Origin: Thermoanaerobaculum sp964488355
GTDB lineage: Bacteria; Acidobacteriota; Thermoanaerobaculia; Thermoanaerobaculales; Thermoanaerobaculaceae
NCBI GenBank assembly: GCA_964488355.1
Contig: CAZAUJ010000014.1
Span: forward strand, 3,202 to 67,201
Length of the DNA: 64,000 nucleotides
Direction: 5' to 3'
In this document: positions 1 to 7,888 of the stretch, one piece after another
Position numbering within the stretch: the first letter of the stretch is position 1
Layout of the letters: the number at the start of each line of letters is the position of its first letter
Position numbers and translations under genes: made by a program
Notes under the pieces: generated by a model
Databases searched by the model: none
Told to the model about the DNA's origin: nothing
The model's input: only the letters and a program-made list of their open reading frames with translations

Positions 1-526
1 GACGGCGGCGGATCTCGTTCCGATGGGGCTGGGGGCGGAAGCGCGGCTCCAGAGCCAGCGGCACCACCAGGGTGGTTAGGTGGGGGGCCAAGCGCTGGGC
101 GGCGTACAGCATGGCGGAGTTGGCCAGTCCCAGGGCAGCCACCCGACGGAAGAGAAGCCTATGGTAGGGGTCCGGTCGCAGGTGCGCCGGGTGGTGGGCG
201 GAGCGCACCAGTACCGGTGTGGCTCGGCCCCGGGTGAGCCACCAGGCCAGCAGGTGATCGTGGGGCAAGTGAGCGTGCACCAGGTCGAAGGAGGGCAAAA
301 GCGCCCGTAGCTGGCCGAGGACCCGATGAAGGGTTGCGGGCGAACGCTCCTTCTCCAAGACCGGATGGGCCCAGGGAGACCTTGCGAGCCGTTGCTGCAG
401 GTTTCTCCCCGGGCGGAATGCCAGGTGGGCTTCCAGCCCCGCGCGGCGCAAGGCCTCTACCGCTTGCAGGGCAGTGGCTGCCGCCCCCGTCCAGCGGTCG
501 GCAGCAATCAGGTGCAGCACACGCAT
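1..526 (-). CDS. Glycosyltransferase family 4-like protein, N-terminal part (runs off left edge)
   Basis: The reverse strand reads open from an ATG at 526 to the window edge, giving about 175 residues. The protein opens MRVLHLIAADRWTGAA and later has LVHAHLPHDHLLAWW and LVRSAHHP, the layout of the N-terminal Rossmann domain of GT-B glycosyltransferases (nucleotide-sugar dependent, cytoplasmic face). The catalytic C-terminal domain is outside the window, so donor and acceptor cannot be named. It is divergent from the Trm112-like and O-antigen ligase-like genes, which suggests a surface polysaccharide locus. There is no Shine-Dalgarno; a -10-like hexamer lies six bases before the start. Confidence 0.75.
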   Translation of the reverse strand, partial: MRVLHLIAADRWTGAAATALQAVEALRRAGLEAHLAFRPGRNLQQRLARSPWAHPVLEKERSPATLHRVLGQLRALLPSFDLVHAHLPHDHLLAWWLTRGRATPVLVRSAHHPAHLRPDPYHRLLFRRVAALGLANSAMLYAAQRLAPHLTTLVVPLALEPRFRPQPHRNEIRRR

Positions 527-532
527 GGTGGC

Positions 533-538
533 ATCATG
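533..538 (-). promoter_or_regulatory. Candidate leaderless -10 for the glycosyltransferase
   Basis: CATGAT on the reverse strand (4 of 6 to TATAAT) is followed by six bases and then the ATG at 526. It is the weakest member of the leaderless set described in the findings. Confidence 0.25.
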
Positions 539-591
539 CCCGAGGGACAGCCCAGCGGCAAGTTGGTGCTAGCATCCTTGCGGAGGTGCAC

Positions 592-837
592 ATGCCAGTG
601 GACCGCGAGCTGTTGGAGCTTTTGATTTGTCCTGCGTGCCACGGAGAGCTGGATCTGGTGGAGCTCAGCGCCGAGGTGCGCGCCTTTCTGGTGGAGCGGT
701 ATCGGGAGAAGTTTCGCGACGAGGAGCCGGTGGTGGAGCAAGGGCTGCGCTGCCGCCAGTGCGGCCTCACCTTCCCGGTGGTCTCGGACATCCCGGTCAT
801 GCTGGTGGAAGAGGCGCTCCCGCCGGCACGGCAGTGA
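592..837 (+). CDS. Trm112-like zinc-ribbon protein
   Basis: An 81-residue protein beginning MPVDRELLELLICPACHGEL. One CxxC pair lies near residues 13-16 (CPAC) and a second (CRQC) near 55-58, followed by the family signature LTFPVVSDIPVML. This matches the Trm112/YcaR family, small zinc proteins that often partner methyltransferases; the partner here is unknown. The start is chosen because GGAGGTG sits directly upstream. Its TGA overlaps the GTG start of the next gene by four bases, so the two are probably translationally coupled. The family insert between the cysteine pairs is longer than in many homologues. Confidence 0.75.
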   Translation: MPVDRELLELLICPACHGELDLVELSAEVRAFLVERYREKFRDEEPVVEQGLRCRQCGLTFPVVSDIPVMLVEEALPPARQ

Positions 838-1979
838 AGAGTCGGGCCGTTTCCCTGGCGGCAGGGTCGTTGGTGGCCGCAGCCGTTTTTTCCTCCAGGC
901 TGGGGGTGGCCAACCCGTTGCTGGTGATAACCTTCGGGGCCTCTGGGTGGGCCTGGGCACGGGGCCAGGTGGTCCCCCGTCCCTTGGTCGGGCCGCTTTC
1001 CGCGCCGATGCTGGTGTTTGTAGCGGCTTCCCTGGCATCGGCACTTTTTTCCTGGGACCCGGTGGTGAGCGTCCAGCAACTGCCGCGCCTGGTGGTTTTC
1101 CTGCTGGTGCCCCTTTCCGCCTCCCTGTTGACCCCCCTTTGGTGGTCAAGGCTCGTGTGGGGCTTGGCCGCAGCCACGCTGGTCCTGTCCCTTTGGGGAC
1201 TCTGGCAGTACCTTCACGGGTACAACTCCCTGGAGCAGCGCATCCGTGGACCCCTCTCCCACTACATGACCTACGCGGGATGGCTGCTCTTGGCGGTGAG
1301 CGTGCTGCTGGCGGTGGCGCTGCTGGCCCGCTGGCCGGCTCGCTGGGTTCTGCTCGTACCCGCTGCCTTGGCGGTGGTGGCGCTGGGGCTCTCCTACACG
1401 CGCAGTGCCTGGGTGGGGCTGGGTGTGGCGGTCTTGGTGCTCGCTGCCTGCTACCACCGGCGGCTTCTTGTGGCGTACCCTTTGCTCGCTCTGGTGATTC
1501 TCCTCTTGGCACCGCAGGCCGTGCGACAGCGGGTGGTATCCATTGTGGATTTGCGTCAGCCGGCCAACTTTGACCGGCTGTGTATGGTTTACTCCGGTTG
1601 GCAAATGGTACGGGACCATGCCCTCACGGGCGTGGGCTTGGACATGGTGGCCACAGCGTACCCTCTTTACCGGCGAGATGATGCTCCCCGCTACCGCGTC
1701 CCCCACCTGCACAACAACCTGTTGCAAATCGCCGCGGAGCGGGGTCTGGTGGCGGCTGGGGCCTATCTGTGGTTTGTGGGTGGCTTCTTGGTCCTCAGCT
1801 GGCGAGCCTTGCCTCAGCTGGCAGTGGCATCCCGCCCCTACGTGGCGGCCGCTCTCACGGCGGTGGCCGCCAGCAGCGCTGCCGGGCTTTTCGAGTACAA
1901 CTTTTGGGATGCGGAGCTCCAGTACCTGACCCTGGTGCTCATGGGCGGGGCGTGCGGGCTGATGGAGGCGCGAGCATGA
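834..1979 (+). CDS. O-antigen ligase/polymerase-like membrane protein
   Basis: A 381-residue polytopic protein starting at GTG 834, overlapping the previous stop as GTGA. It shows about ten hydrophobic segments. The large loop before the last helices contains RSAWVGLGVAVLVL and, further on, HLHNNLLQIAAERG, the H-x3-L-x6-G signature of the Wzy_C/WaaL family. Members join O-antigen or other glycans to a lipid or protein acceptor at the periplasmic face. With the nearby glycosyltransferase this supports a surface glycan role. Ligase versus polymerase cannot be separated by sequence alone. Its stop overlaps xseA (ATGA). Confidence 0.8.
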   Translation: MKSRAVSLAAGSLVAAAVFSSRLGVANPLLVITFGASGWAWARGQVVPRPLVGPLSAPMLVFVAASLASALFSWDPVVSVQQLPRLVVFLLVPLSASLLTPLWWSRLVWGLAAATLVLSLWGLWQYLHGYNSLEQRIRGPLSHYMTYAGWLLLAVSVLLAVALLARWPARWVLLVPAALAVVALGLSYTRSAWVGLGVAVLVLAACYHRRLLVAYPLLALVILLLAPQAVRQRVVSIVDLRQPANFDRLCMVYSGWQMVRDHALTGVGLDMVATAYPLYRRDDAPRYRVPHLHNNLLQIAAERGLVAAGAYLWFVGGFLVLSWRALPQLAVASRPYVAAALTAVAASSAAGLFEYNFWDAELQYLTLVLMGGACGLMEARA

Positions 1980-3331
1980 AGGCTTACCAGGTGGCGGAGC
2001 TGGTGGCCGTGATTAATGGGCAGCTAGCAGCGCTGGGGGAGGTGTGGGTGCGGGGTGAGCTTTCGGGCGTCAAGGTGGCCGCTTCGGGCCACCGCTACTT
2101 CACCCTGAAGGACGCCCAGGCGGCCCTCTCCTGCGTGATGTGGGCTTCCCGTGCCGACCGCTTGCGCTTCAAGCTGACCGATGGCCTGGCGGTGTTGGTG
2201 CGGGGAGTGCTGGAAGTGTATCCGCCGCGCGGGAGCTTGCAGCTTGTGGTGCAGGAGCTCGTGCCGGAAGGGATGGGCGAGCTGCAGCTGGCCTTTGAGC
2301 AGCTTAAGGCCAAGCTGGCGGCGGAGGGCTTGTTTGCGGCGGAGCGAAAAAGACCCATGCCCACACTGCCCCAGCGCATTGGGCTGGTGACCTCCCCTCG
2401 GGGTGCGGCGGTGCGGGACGTTTTGAAGGTGCTGGCCCGCTGGCCTCGCCTGCGGGTGCTGGTGTATCCGGTGCGCGTGCAGGGCAAGGGGGCGGAAGGC
2501 GAGATTGCCCGGGCCTTGCGCTATCTGGGCAGCCTTCCTCTGGATGTGATTCTGTTGGTGCGGGGTGGTGGTTCGCTGGAAGACCTTTGGGCGTTCAACG
2601 AGGAGGTGGTGGCGAGGGCGATCACCGCCTGCCCCGTGCCCGTGGTTTCCGGCGTGGGGCACGAAATCGATTTCACCATTGCGGATTTTGCCGCCGATAT
2701 CCGCGCGGCCACGCCCACACAGGCGGCGGAGTTGGTGGTGGCCCAGCTGGAGCGACAGGAGCGGCGGGTAGAGGAGGCCTGGGTTGCGCTGCGGCAGGCT
2801 TGGCAGCAACGCTTTTTGGCCTGCACCAACCGCCTGAAGCTCTTGGCCGGGGCCAGAGGTTTGGCCCTCTTCCCTGCGCGGGTTCGCCAGGCTCGCTTGC
2901 GGCTGGCACGAGCTGCCTCCCTGCCGCAGCTTCTGAAGGCTGCGGTGGTAGGGCGCCACCGGCGCTGGCAACGCGCCCACGGCCAGCTCCTGGCTTGGCC
3001 CATGCGCTTTGGCGCGAGCCGGCGGCGGCAGCTCTTGGCTTCTCAGCTGGCGATGCTGCGTGAGCGGCTGAAAGCTGTGGTGCTTCGGCGCAAGCTGAAG
3101 TTGGCGGGCAACCTGCGGACGCTGCACGCTCTCTCCCCGCTCCAGGTTTTACAGCGGGGCTACTCCATCACCACCCGCGAGGGGGAGGATGTGCCGCTGC
3201 GCCGAGCCGACCAGGTGAAGGCGGGGGAACGGTTGGTCACCCGCCTGGCCTTCGGCTCGGTGCGCTCGTTGGTGGTGGGAAGCCAAGCGGGAGCACAAGC
3301 CCCACTTTTTCGACAGGGGGAGGAGGCATGA
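1976..3331 (+). CDS. xseA: Exodeoxyribonuclease VII large subunit
   Basis: A 451-residue protein with the family order: N-terminal OB-fold (about 1-100, including WVRGELSGVKVAASGHRYFTL), the catalytic core with LVTSPRGAAVRDVL, LVRGGGSLEDLWAFNEE and VVSGVGHEIDFTIADF (about 120-255), and a long arginine-rich helical region. The C-terminal RGYSITTREG is also typical. With XseB it forms the nuclease that degrades single-stranded DNA to oligonucleotides. The start at ATG 1976 overlaps the stop of the upstream gene by four bases, and the stop overlaps xseB, so this is one transcript. Confidence 0.96.
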   Translation: MKAYQVAELVAVINGQLAALGEVWVRGELSGVKVAASGHRYFTLKDAQAALSCVMWASRADRLRFKLTDGLAVLVRGVLEVYPPRGSLQLVVQELVPEGMGELQLAFEQLKAKLAAEGLFAAERKRPMPTLPQRIGLVTSPRGAAVRDVLKVLARWPRLRVLVYPVRVQGKGAEGEIARALRYLGSLPLDVILLVRGGGSLEDLWAFNEEVVARAITACPVPVVSGVGHEIDFTIADFAADIRAATPTQAAELVVAQLERQERRVEEAWVALRQAWQQRFLACTNRLKLLAGARGLALFPARVRQARLRLARAASLPQLLKAAVVGRHRRWQRAHGQLLAWPMRFGASRRRQLLASQLAMLRERLKAVVLRRKLKLAGNLRTLHALSPLQVLQRGYSITTREGEDVPLRRADQVKAGERLVTRLAFGSVRSLVVGSQAGAQAPLFRQGEEA

Positions 3332-3570
3332 GCAAGGAAAGCTTTGAGCAGGCTTTGGCTGAGCTGGAGGGTATCGTCGCTCGCTTGGAAGACGAAAGCG
3401 TGCCGCTGGAGGAGGCGTTGAAGCTGTTCGAGCGGGGTGTGAAGCTGGCCAAGCGTCTGAAGGGGCAGCTTGCAGCGGTGGAGCGGCGGGTGGAGCAGCT
3501 GTTGGCGGAGGCGGAGGAGGGAGAGGAACCGGTCACCGCTCCCTTCCAACCGGAGCAGGAAGGTGATTGA
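3328..3570 (+). CDS. xseB: Exodeoxyribonuclease VII small subunit
   Basis: An 80-residue, largely helical protein with FEQALAELEGIVARLEDE and LEEALKLFERGVKLAK, the standard XseB pattern. Several XseB subunits bind one XseA to form exonuclease VII. The ATG overlaps the xseA stop (ATGA at 3328), the classic coupled arrangement. Length is normal for the family. The end overlaps the following prenyl synthase start by eight bases. Confidence 0.95.
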   Translation: MSKESFEQALAELEGIVARLEDESVPLEEALKLFERGVKLAKRLKGQLAAVERRVEQLLAEAEEGEEPVTAPFQPEQEGD

Positions 3571-4444
3571 GGCTTTTTTGGCTTCCGAGCGCGCGCGCAT
3601 TGACCAGGTGCTTGCGGCGCTGCTGCCGGCGGAGGAGTCCTGGCCCGCGGAGCTGCACCGCGCCATGCGCTACGCTGTGCTGGCCGGGGGCAAGCGCCTG
3701 CGGCCCATCCTGCTGCGCCTTGGCCACCGCCTGGCGGGAGGCAATCCCGACCAGGTTTTGGAGCCGGCCTGCGGGGTGGAGCTCATCCACACCTATTCCC
3801 TGGTGCATGACGACTTGCCTGCCATGGACAACGACACGCTGCGGCGGGGCAAGCCCACGGTGCACGTGGTCTTCGGCGAAGCCCTGGCCATCCTCGTGGG
3901 CGACGCGCTGCTCACCGAGGGCTTTCGCCTGTTGGCCACGTTTCCACAGGGGGACGATTGGGCCAGCCGGCGCTGCGCCGCCACCCGCATGCTGGCGGAG
4001 GCGGTGGGCTCGCAGGGCATGGTGGGTGGGCAAGTGGAGGACCTGCGGGGGCTTGGGGCCGGAGCGGACGTGCAGCGCGTGCAACGCCTGCACCAAGCCA
4101 AGACCGGCCGGTTTCTGGCCGCGTGCTTAGCTGCGGGGGCGGTGCTGGCGGCGGCACCCGCAGCGTTGGTGGAGCGCGTGCAGTCCTTTGGCCTGCAGTT
4201 GGGCTTGGCCTTTCAAGTTGCCGACGACCTGCTGGATGTGACGGGCAGCGCCCAGACCTTGGGTAAGACCGCGGGAAAGGATCAGGCGCAAAACAAGCTC
4301 ACCTACCCGAGTCTTTTGGGCCTGGAAGAAAGCCGGAAGCTACTGGAACGGCTGGCGGAGGAGCTGGTACGGCAGGCGCGTGAGCTGGACCCGCAGGGGG
4401 TTTTGCCCCAGCTGGTGGACTTCGTTTGCCACCGACAGGCTTAA
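3563..4444 (+). CDS. ispA: Farnesyl/geranyl diphosphate synthase (polyprenyl synthetase)
   Basis: A 293-residue protein starting at GTG 3563. It has the first aspartate-rich motif DDLPAMD at about residues 83-89, preceded by HTYSLVH, then LRRGKPTVH, and the second motif in FQVADDLLDVTG about 130 residues later. GGKRLRP near residue 42 binds the diphosphate. The enzyme condenses IPP with allylic diphosphates in the cytoplasm, making precursors for quinones and undecaprenol. Position directly after xseB is a widely conserved arrangement (xseA-xseB-ispA). The exact chain length is inferred from resemblance to IspA. Confidence 0.92.
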   Translation: MIEAFLASERARIDQVLAALLPAEESWPAELHRAMRYAVLAGGKRLRPILLRLGHRLAGGNPDQVLEPACGVELIHTYSLVHDDLPAMDNDTLRRGKPTVHVVFGEALAILVGDALLTEGFRLLATFPQGDDWASRRCAATRMLAEAVGSQGMVGGQVEDLRGLGAGADVQRVQRLHQAKTGRFLAACLAAGAVLAAAPAALVERVQSFGLQLGLAFQVADDLLDVTGSAQTLGKTAGKDQAQNKLTYPSLLGLEESRKLLERLAEELVRQARELDPQGVLPQLVDFVCHRQA

Positions 4445-4446
4445 GC

Positions 4447-5196
4447 ATGGCCGCCCGAACCGCACGGAAGGTGAGGCTGGACCTGCTGTTGGTGCAACGG
4501 GGCTTGGTGGCTAGCCGCGAAAAAGCGCAAGCGCTGGTGCTGGCCGGGCAGGTGCGGGTGGCGGGGCAGGTGGTGGACAAGCCCAGCCGGATGGTGCGGG
4601 AGGATGCTGGGGTGGTGGTGGTTGGGCCGGAGCACCCCTGGGTTTCCCGCGGCGGGGTGAAGCTGGAGGGCGCTCTGCGGCAGCTGGGGGTGGAGGTGGC
4701 GGACAAGCGCTGCCTGGATGTGGGGGCCTCCACGGGTGGGTTTACCCAGGTGCTCCTGGCCTTTGGGGCGCGGGAGGTGGTGGCAGTGGATGTGGGCAAG
4801 GGGCAGCTCGCCTGGCCTTTGCGTCAGGACCCACGGGTGCGGGTGGTGGAGGGCGTCAACGCCCGCTTTTTGCGCGCCGAGCAGGTGGGCTCGGGTTTTG
4901 ACCTGGCTACCGTGGATGTGTCCTTCATTTCCCTGCGCTTGGTCCTGCCCGCGCTGGTTCCTCTCTTGGCTCCAGCGGGGCAGCTGGTGGCCCTCGTCAA
5001 GCCCCAGTTTGAGGTGGGCCGGGGCAAGGTGGGTAGGGGTGGAGTGGTGCGGGATGAGGCGCTGCGGGAGGAGGCTATTGCTGCCGTGCTGGCCTTTGCC
5101 TCGAGCCTGGGGCTTACGCTTTTGGGGCGTTGCCCATCGGTGTTGCCCGGTGCCTCGGGCAACCGGGAGGAGTTTGTCTGGCTGGCGATCTCTTGA
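4447..5196 (+). CDS. tlyA: TlyA-family rRNA 2'-O-methyltransferase
   Basis: A 249-residue protein with an N-terminal S4 RNA-binding domain (about 8-70: RLDLLLVQRGLVASREKAQ) and a C-terminal Rossmann methyltransferase domain with SAM motif LDVGASTGGFTQVLL and catalytic-region VDVSFISLRLVLP. TlyA proteins methylate cytidine 2'-hydroxyls of 16S/23S rRNA. The gene begins two bases after the ispA stop and ends the operon. The xse-ispA-tlyA order is common. Whether it also acts as a haemolysin, as historically named, is not supported by anything visible here. Confidence 0.92.
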   Translation: MAARTARKVRLDLLLVQRGLVASREKAQALVLAGQVRVAGQVVDKPSRMVREDAGVVVVGPEHPWVSRGGVKLEGALRQLGVEVADKRCLDVGASTGGFTQVLLAFGAREVVAVDVGKGQLAWPLRQDPRVRVVEGVNARFLRAEQVGSGFDLATVDVSFISLRLVLPALVPLLAPAGQLVALVKPQFEVGRGKVGRGGVVRDEALREEAIAAVLAFASSLGLTLLGRCPSVLPGASGNREEFVWLAIS

Positions 5197-5238
5197 CAGC
5201 GGAAAAAGTTGAAGATTGTGTGCCAGGCGCAGCGAAGA

Positions 5239-6723
5239 ATGAGACAAAGATTCGTTCTAGTCCTCGCGTGTTCTTTGTCAGCCGGAGCGGTGGTGGGCCA
5301 ACCGTTTCCGGCCCAGGCTGGGCAGGCCTTTTACCAGGCGGTGGGCTTGGGGCTTGCTCCCCTGTGGAGGCTGCTGCTTCGGAGCTTTACGAAAAGCAGT
5401 TCATCACCCATTGGCTTTTCCACCGGCCAGCGCTGGCCGCTGACATCAACGAGGACCTGGTGGGCGAGCCCCCACGGGGCGCTGCTCCATGCTGAAACTC
5501 ACCGACGCACTCCAGGCGCCGGAAATGTATGCCACCTGTTCGAATGTGCCCAAGCTGCAGGTGAACGCCAGCTACGCCCCGGGGAGACAACACCGACCTG
5601 ACCAACTACTGGGGTACTTGGGTGAAAAGCCCCACAGCCCAGGCGGTGCAGGCGTGGTTGGGGGCTCCGGCCTACTTCAAGCTGTGGATCAACGTACCTT
5701 GGTGGGCTCCCGCACCAGCGGGGGACCCAAGCCTTACACGGAGGAGGGGTTCAAGCTGTCAGCGAGCTTGCGGGCAGGCTGGAACCTCATCGTGTTCAAA
5801 CATGGGTACCCCCAGCTGGGCCCGGTGGGTGACCCCGACCCCAACACCCTTAACACGTACTTCTCGCTGCGCTTCGTGTGGGCGGATACGCTGACGCCAG
5901 TGACCAACCTGGTGGCCAGCTTTGACCCGGACCCCAGCTGCGACGACCGGGCACCGCTGCGTACCACCACCTACACCCGCGTGCTCATCCCGTCCCTGGC
6001 GCACCTGCCGGGAGTCGGGGGCTCCCAGTGGCGCAGTGACCTGGAGCTTTACAACGGCACCCACATGAGCTGGGAGGCGCGGGTAAACCACTACCGCGAG
6101 GGAAGCAACGGCAATGCCGCCGCCAGCCGGGCCGTCACCTTGGGGCCCTTCGAGGCCAGCGTGTTTACCAACGCGCTCCACAGCTCCGAGCTCTTTGGCC
6201 TGGCGGAAAACCAGAAGGGCTACGCCTGGATCAACGGCGGGTACTACTGCCTGCTGAAGTACGCCGGCGCCAAGGCCAAGGTTTACAACCAGGCCCCTTC
6301 TGGCACCTTTGGCATGGAGGTCCGGTCCTTTCCGTCTACAACTCCACCTGGAGTGGTCACTTTTTCAACCTGCGCAACCGTGGCTACCGCACCAACCTGG
6401 CGGTGATTCCTTGGCCCAACCAGGGCTCCCAGTGCCGCCTGGAGCTGATCCTGCAGGCGCCGGAGTTCGGGGTGTTGCGGCGGGAATGGCCCACGGACCC
6501 AAGCCAGCGCCTGGCTGGTCTGGCACAGCTCAACGACGTTTTTGCGTACTTTGGAGTGGGCACCGTGGCCACCAAGCGAGCGATCCTTTACCTGCGTGTT
6601 TTGCAGAAAAACCCAGAGCTGGTGGGAGTGTTCCCCTACGTCACCATTAACGACAACGGCACCTCCGACCCCCTTTTCCGCTACGTGGGCTATTCACCTG
6701 CTGCCCCGCCCATTTTCCCCTAA
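5239..6723 (+). pseudogene. Degraded gene for a large secreted protein (about five frame changes)
   Basis: A signal peptide (MRQRFVLVLACSLSAGAVVGQ) starts at 5239 in frame 1. Coding-like sequence then moves to frame 3 (ELYEKQFITHWLF, about 5390-5490), frame 2 (from about 5489, LKLTDALQAPEMYATC), frame 3 (NYWGTWVKSPTAQAVQAWL, about 5590-5720), frame 2 (about 5720-6320, ASLRAGWNLIVFKHG and GGSQWRSDLELYNGT) and frame 1 (about 6320-6723, ending VTINDNGTSDPLFRYVGYSP). No single intact frame spans it. The GGSQWRSDLELYN and GYRTNLAVI stretches look like the paired units of extracellular beta-rich repeat proteins, but I do not recognise a named family. Heavy sequencing error is the alternative; neighbouring genes are clean, which favours true decay. 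Confidence 0.7.
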
Positions 6724-6750
6724 GGCGGTGGCCGCCTGGGGCGGGGCAGG

Positions 6751-7425
6751 CTACTCGCGCGGCTTGATGACCACCTGGATTCCCGAGCCCTGCAACAGCT
6801 TGGCAAACTTGCGCGCATCGATCTCTTCGCCCACGATGCTGCCGTAGTGCATGGGGATGGCGAGCTTGGGCTTGATGCTTTTGGCCGCGTCGGCTGCTTC
6901 CTGAGCGGTCATGACGTAGGTGCCGGAAACGGGTAGCAGGGCCACGTCGGGTGCCAGGTTGGCCATTTCCGGGATAAAGTCGCTATCACCCGCGTGGTAA
7001 ATACTGATGCCCTCCACGGTGAACAGGTACCCGAGCCCGCCGTAGCTTCTGGGATGGAACTGCTTGGCCAGGTTGTACGCCGGCAAGGCCCGGACGGTGA
7101 CGCCGGCAAAGGTCTTGGTTTGCCCGGCCGCCATCACCTGCACACCGGCCAGCTTGGCCGCCACCATGGCCGGCCCAACGATGACGGTGGTGTCTTTGCG
7201 GATCTTGGCCACGTCCTCCGGCGAGCAGTGGTCAAAGTGGTCGTGGGTGATGAGGATGAGGTCGGCTTTGGGCTGACCATCGGCAAGGCGAAAAGGGTCC
7301 ACGTAGATGACCGGTGGTCCATCCCAGCGGAAGGTGTCGTGCCCCAGCCAATGGAGTTTTTCCACCATGCCCACCTCCTTGGTTGCAGCCAGCAGCAAAG
7401 GCAAAAACAACATTGCTCCACACAT
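6751..7425 (-). CDS. Metallo-beta-lactamase fold hydrolase, possibly exported
   Basis: A 224-residue MBL-fold protein. Metal ligands are visible in LITHDHFDHCSPEDV (HxHxDH), in YHAGDSD and in AIPMHYGS, the order seen in the UPF0173-like branch. Substrate is unknown. Two starts are possible. The upstream ATG at 7425 adds a short hydrophobic leader (MLFLPLLLAA). An internal ATG at 7368 has a near-ideal AAGGAGGT six bases ahead and gives the usual family N-terminus MVEKLHWLGHDTF. I list the longer form but consider cytoplasmic MBL from 7368 about equally likely. Confidence 0.85.
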   Translation of the reverse strand: MCGAMLFLPLLLAATKEVGMVEKLHWLGHDTFRWDGPPVIYVDPFRLADGQPKADLILITHDHFDHCSPEDVAKIRKDTTVIVGPAMVAAKLAGVQVMAAGQTKTFAGVTVRALPAYNLAKQFHPRSYGGLGYLFTVEGISIYHAGDSDFIPEMANLAPDVALLPVSGTYVMTAQEAADAAKSIKPKLAIPMHYGSIVGEEIDARKFAKLLQGSGIQVVIKPRE

Positions 7426-7480
7426 GCCTCACCTCGTATGGCAGCCTATGCTAGCATGGAGCGCAGGACAGGAGGCAACC

Positions 7481-7888
7481 ATGAGAAAGGCACTGGTGGT
7501 GGTGGCAATGCTTTCTCTTTTTTCCTTGCCGGCCGGAGCGGAAACCGTCGCCTTACAGCTGGAGCTGAAGGGCGTGAAAAAACCGGAGCAAAAGGTTTAC
7601 GGCCTTGACGTGAGCAGTGGCCAAGTGGTCTGGGAGCGCCGTTTTGCTGAGGAAGTGAACTTCGTGGAGAAGGTTAAGGCTGGCCTGCTGGTGGGTTGCG
7701 ATGACGGCACCTTACATCTTTTGGACCCGCAAAGCGGCGAGGTGCGCTGGACGGTCAAGCTGGGACAAAAGGAGGAAAAGGTCAACACCTTCCGCGGGGA
7801 GTTTGCCGGGGGCTATCTGGTCTCCCACCACAACGAGGTGCTGTGGTTCGTCTCACCCAAGGGTGAGTTGCTTTGGAGCCTGGACTAG
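7481..7888 (+). CDS. Small exported PQQ-like beta-propeller repeat protein
   Basis: A 135-residue protein with a signal peptide (MRKALVVVAMLSLFSLPAGA) and about three PQQ-type blades: VYGLDVSSGQVVWERRF, LHLLDPQSGEVRWTVKL and VLWFVSPKGELLWSLD. A full propeller needs seven or eight blades, so this is a fragment-like or oligomerising form; no substrate can be assigned. ATG 7481 is chosen because GGAGG lies just upstream and the signal peptide begins there. The gene converges on the next one, and both end in TAG within the same four bases (7885-7888). Confidence 0.75.
   Translation: MRKALVVVAMLSLFSLPAGAETVALQLELKGVKKPEQKVYGLDVSSGQVVWERRFAEEVNFVEKVKAGLLVGCDDGTLHLLDPQSGEVRWTVKLGQKEEKVNTFRGEFAGGYLVSHHNEVLWFVSPKGELLWSLD

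Noticed and set aside
508..1512. 334-codon reverse frame opposite the Trm112-like and O-antigen ligase-like genes
   Set aside because: Pro/Arg/Gly-rich composition with no domain; an antisense shadow of real genes.
6724..6750. Hairpin AGGCGG-TGG-CCGCCT between the pseudogene and the MBL gene as a terminator
   Set aside because: The stem is short and no T-run follows on either strand.
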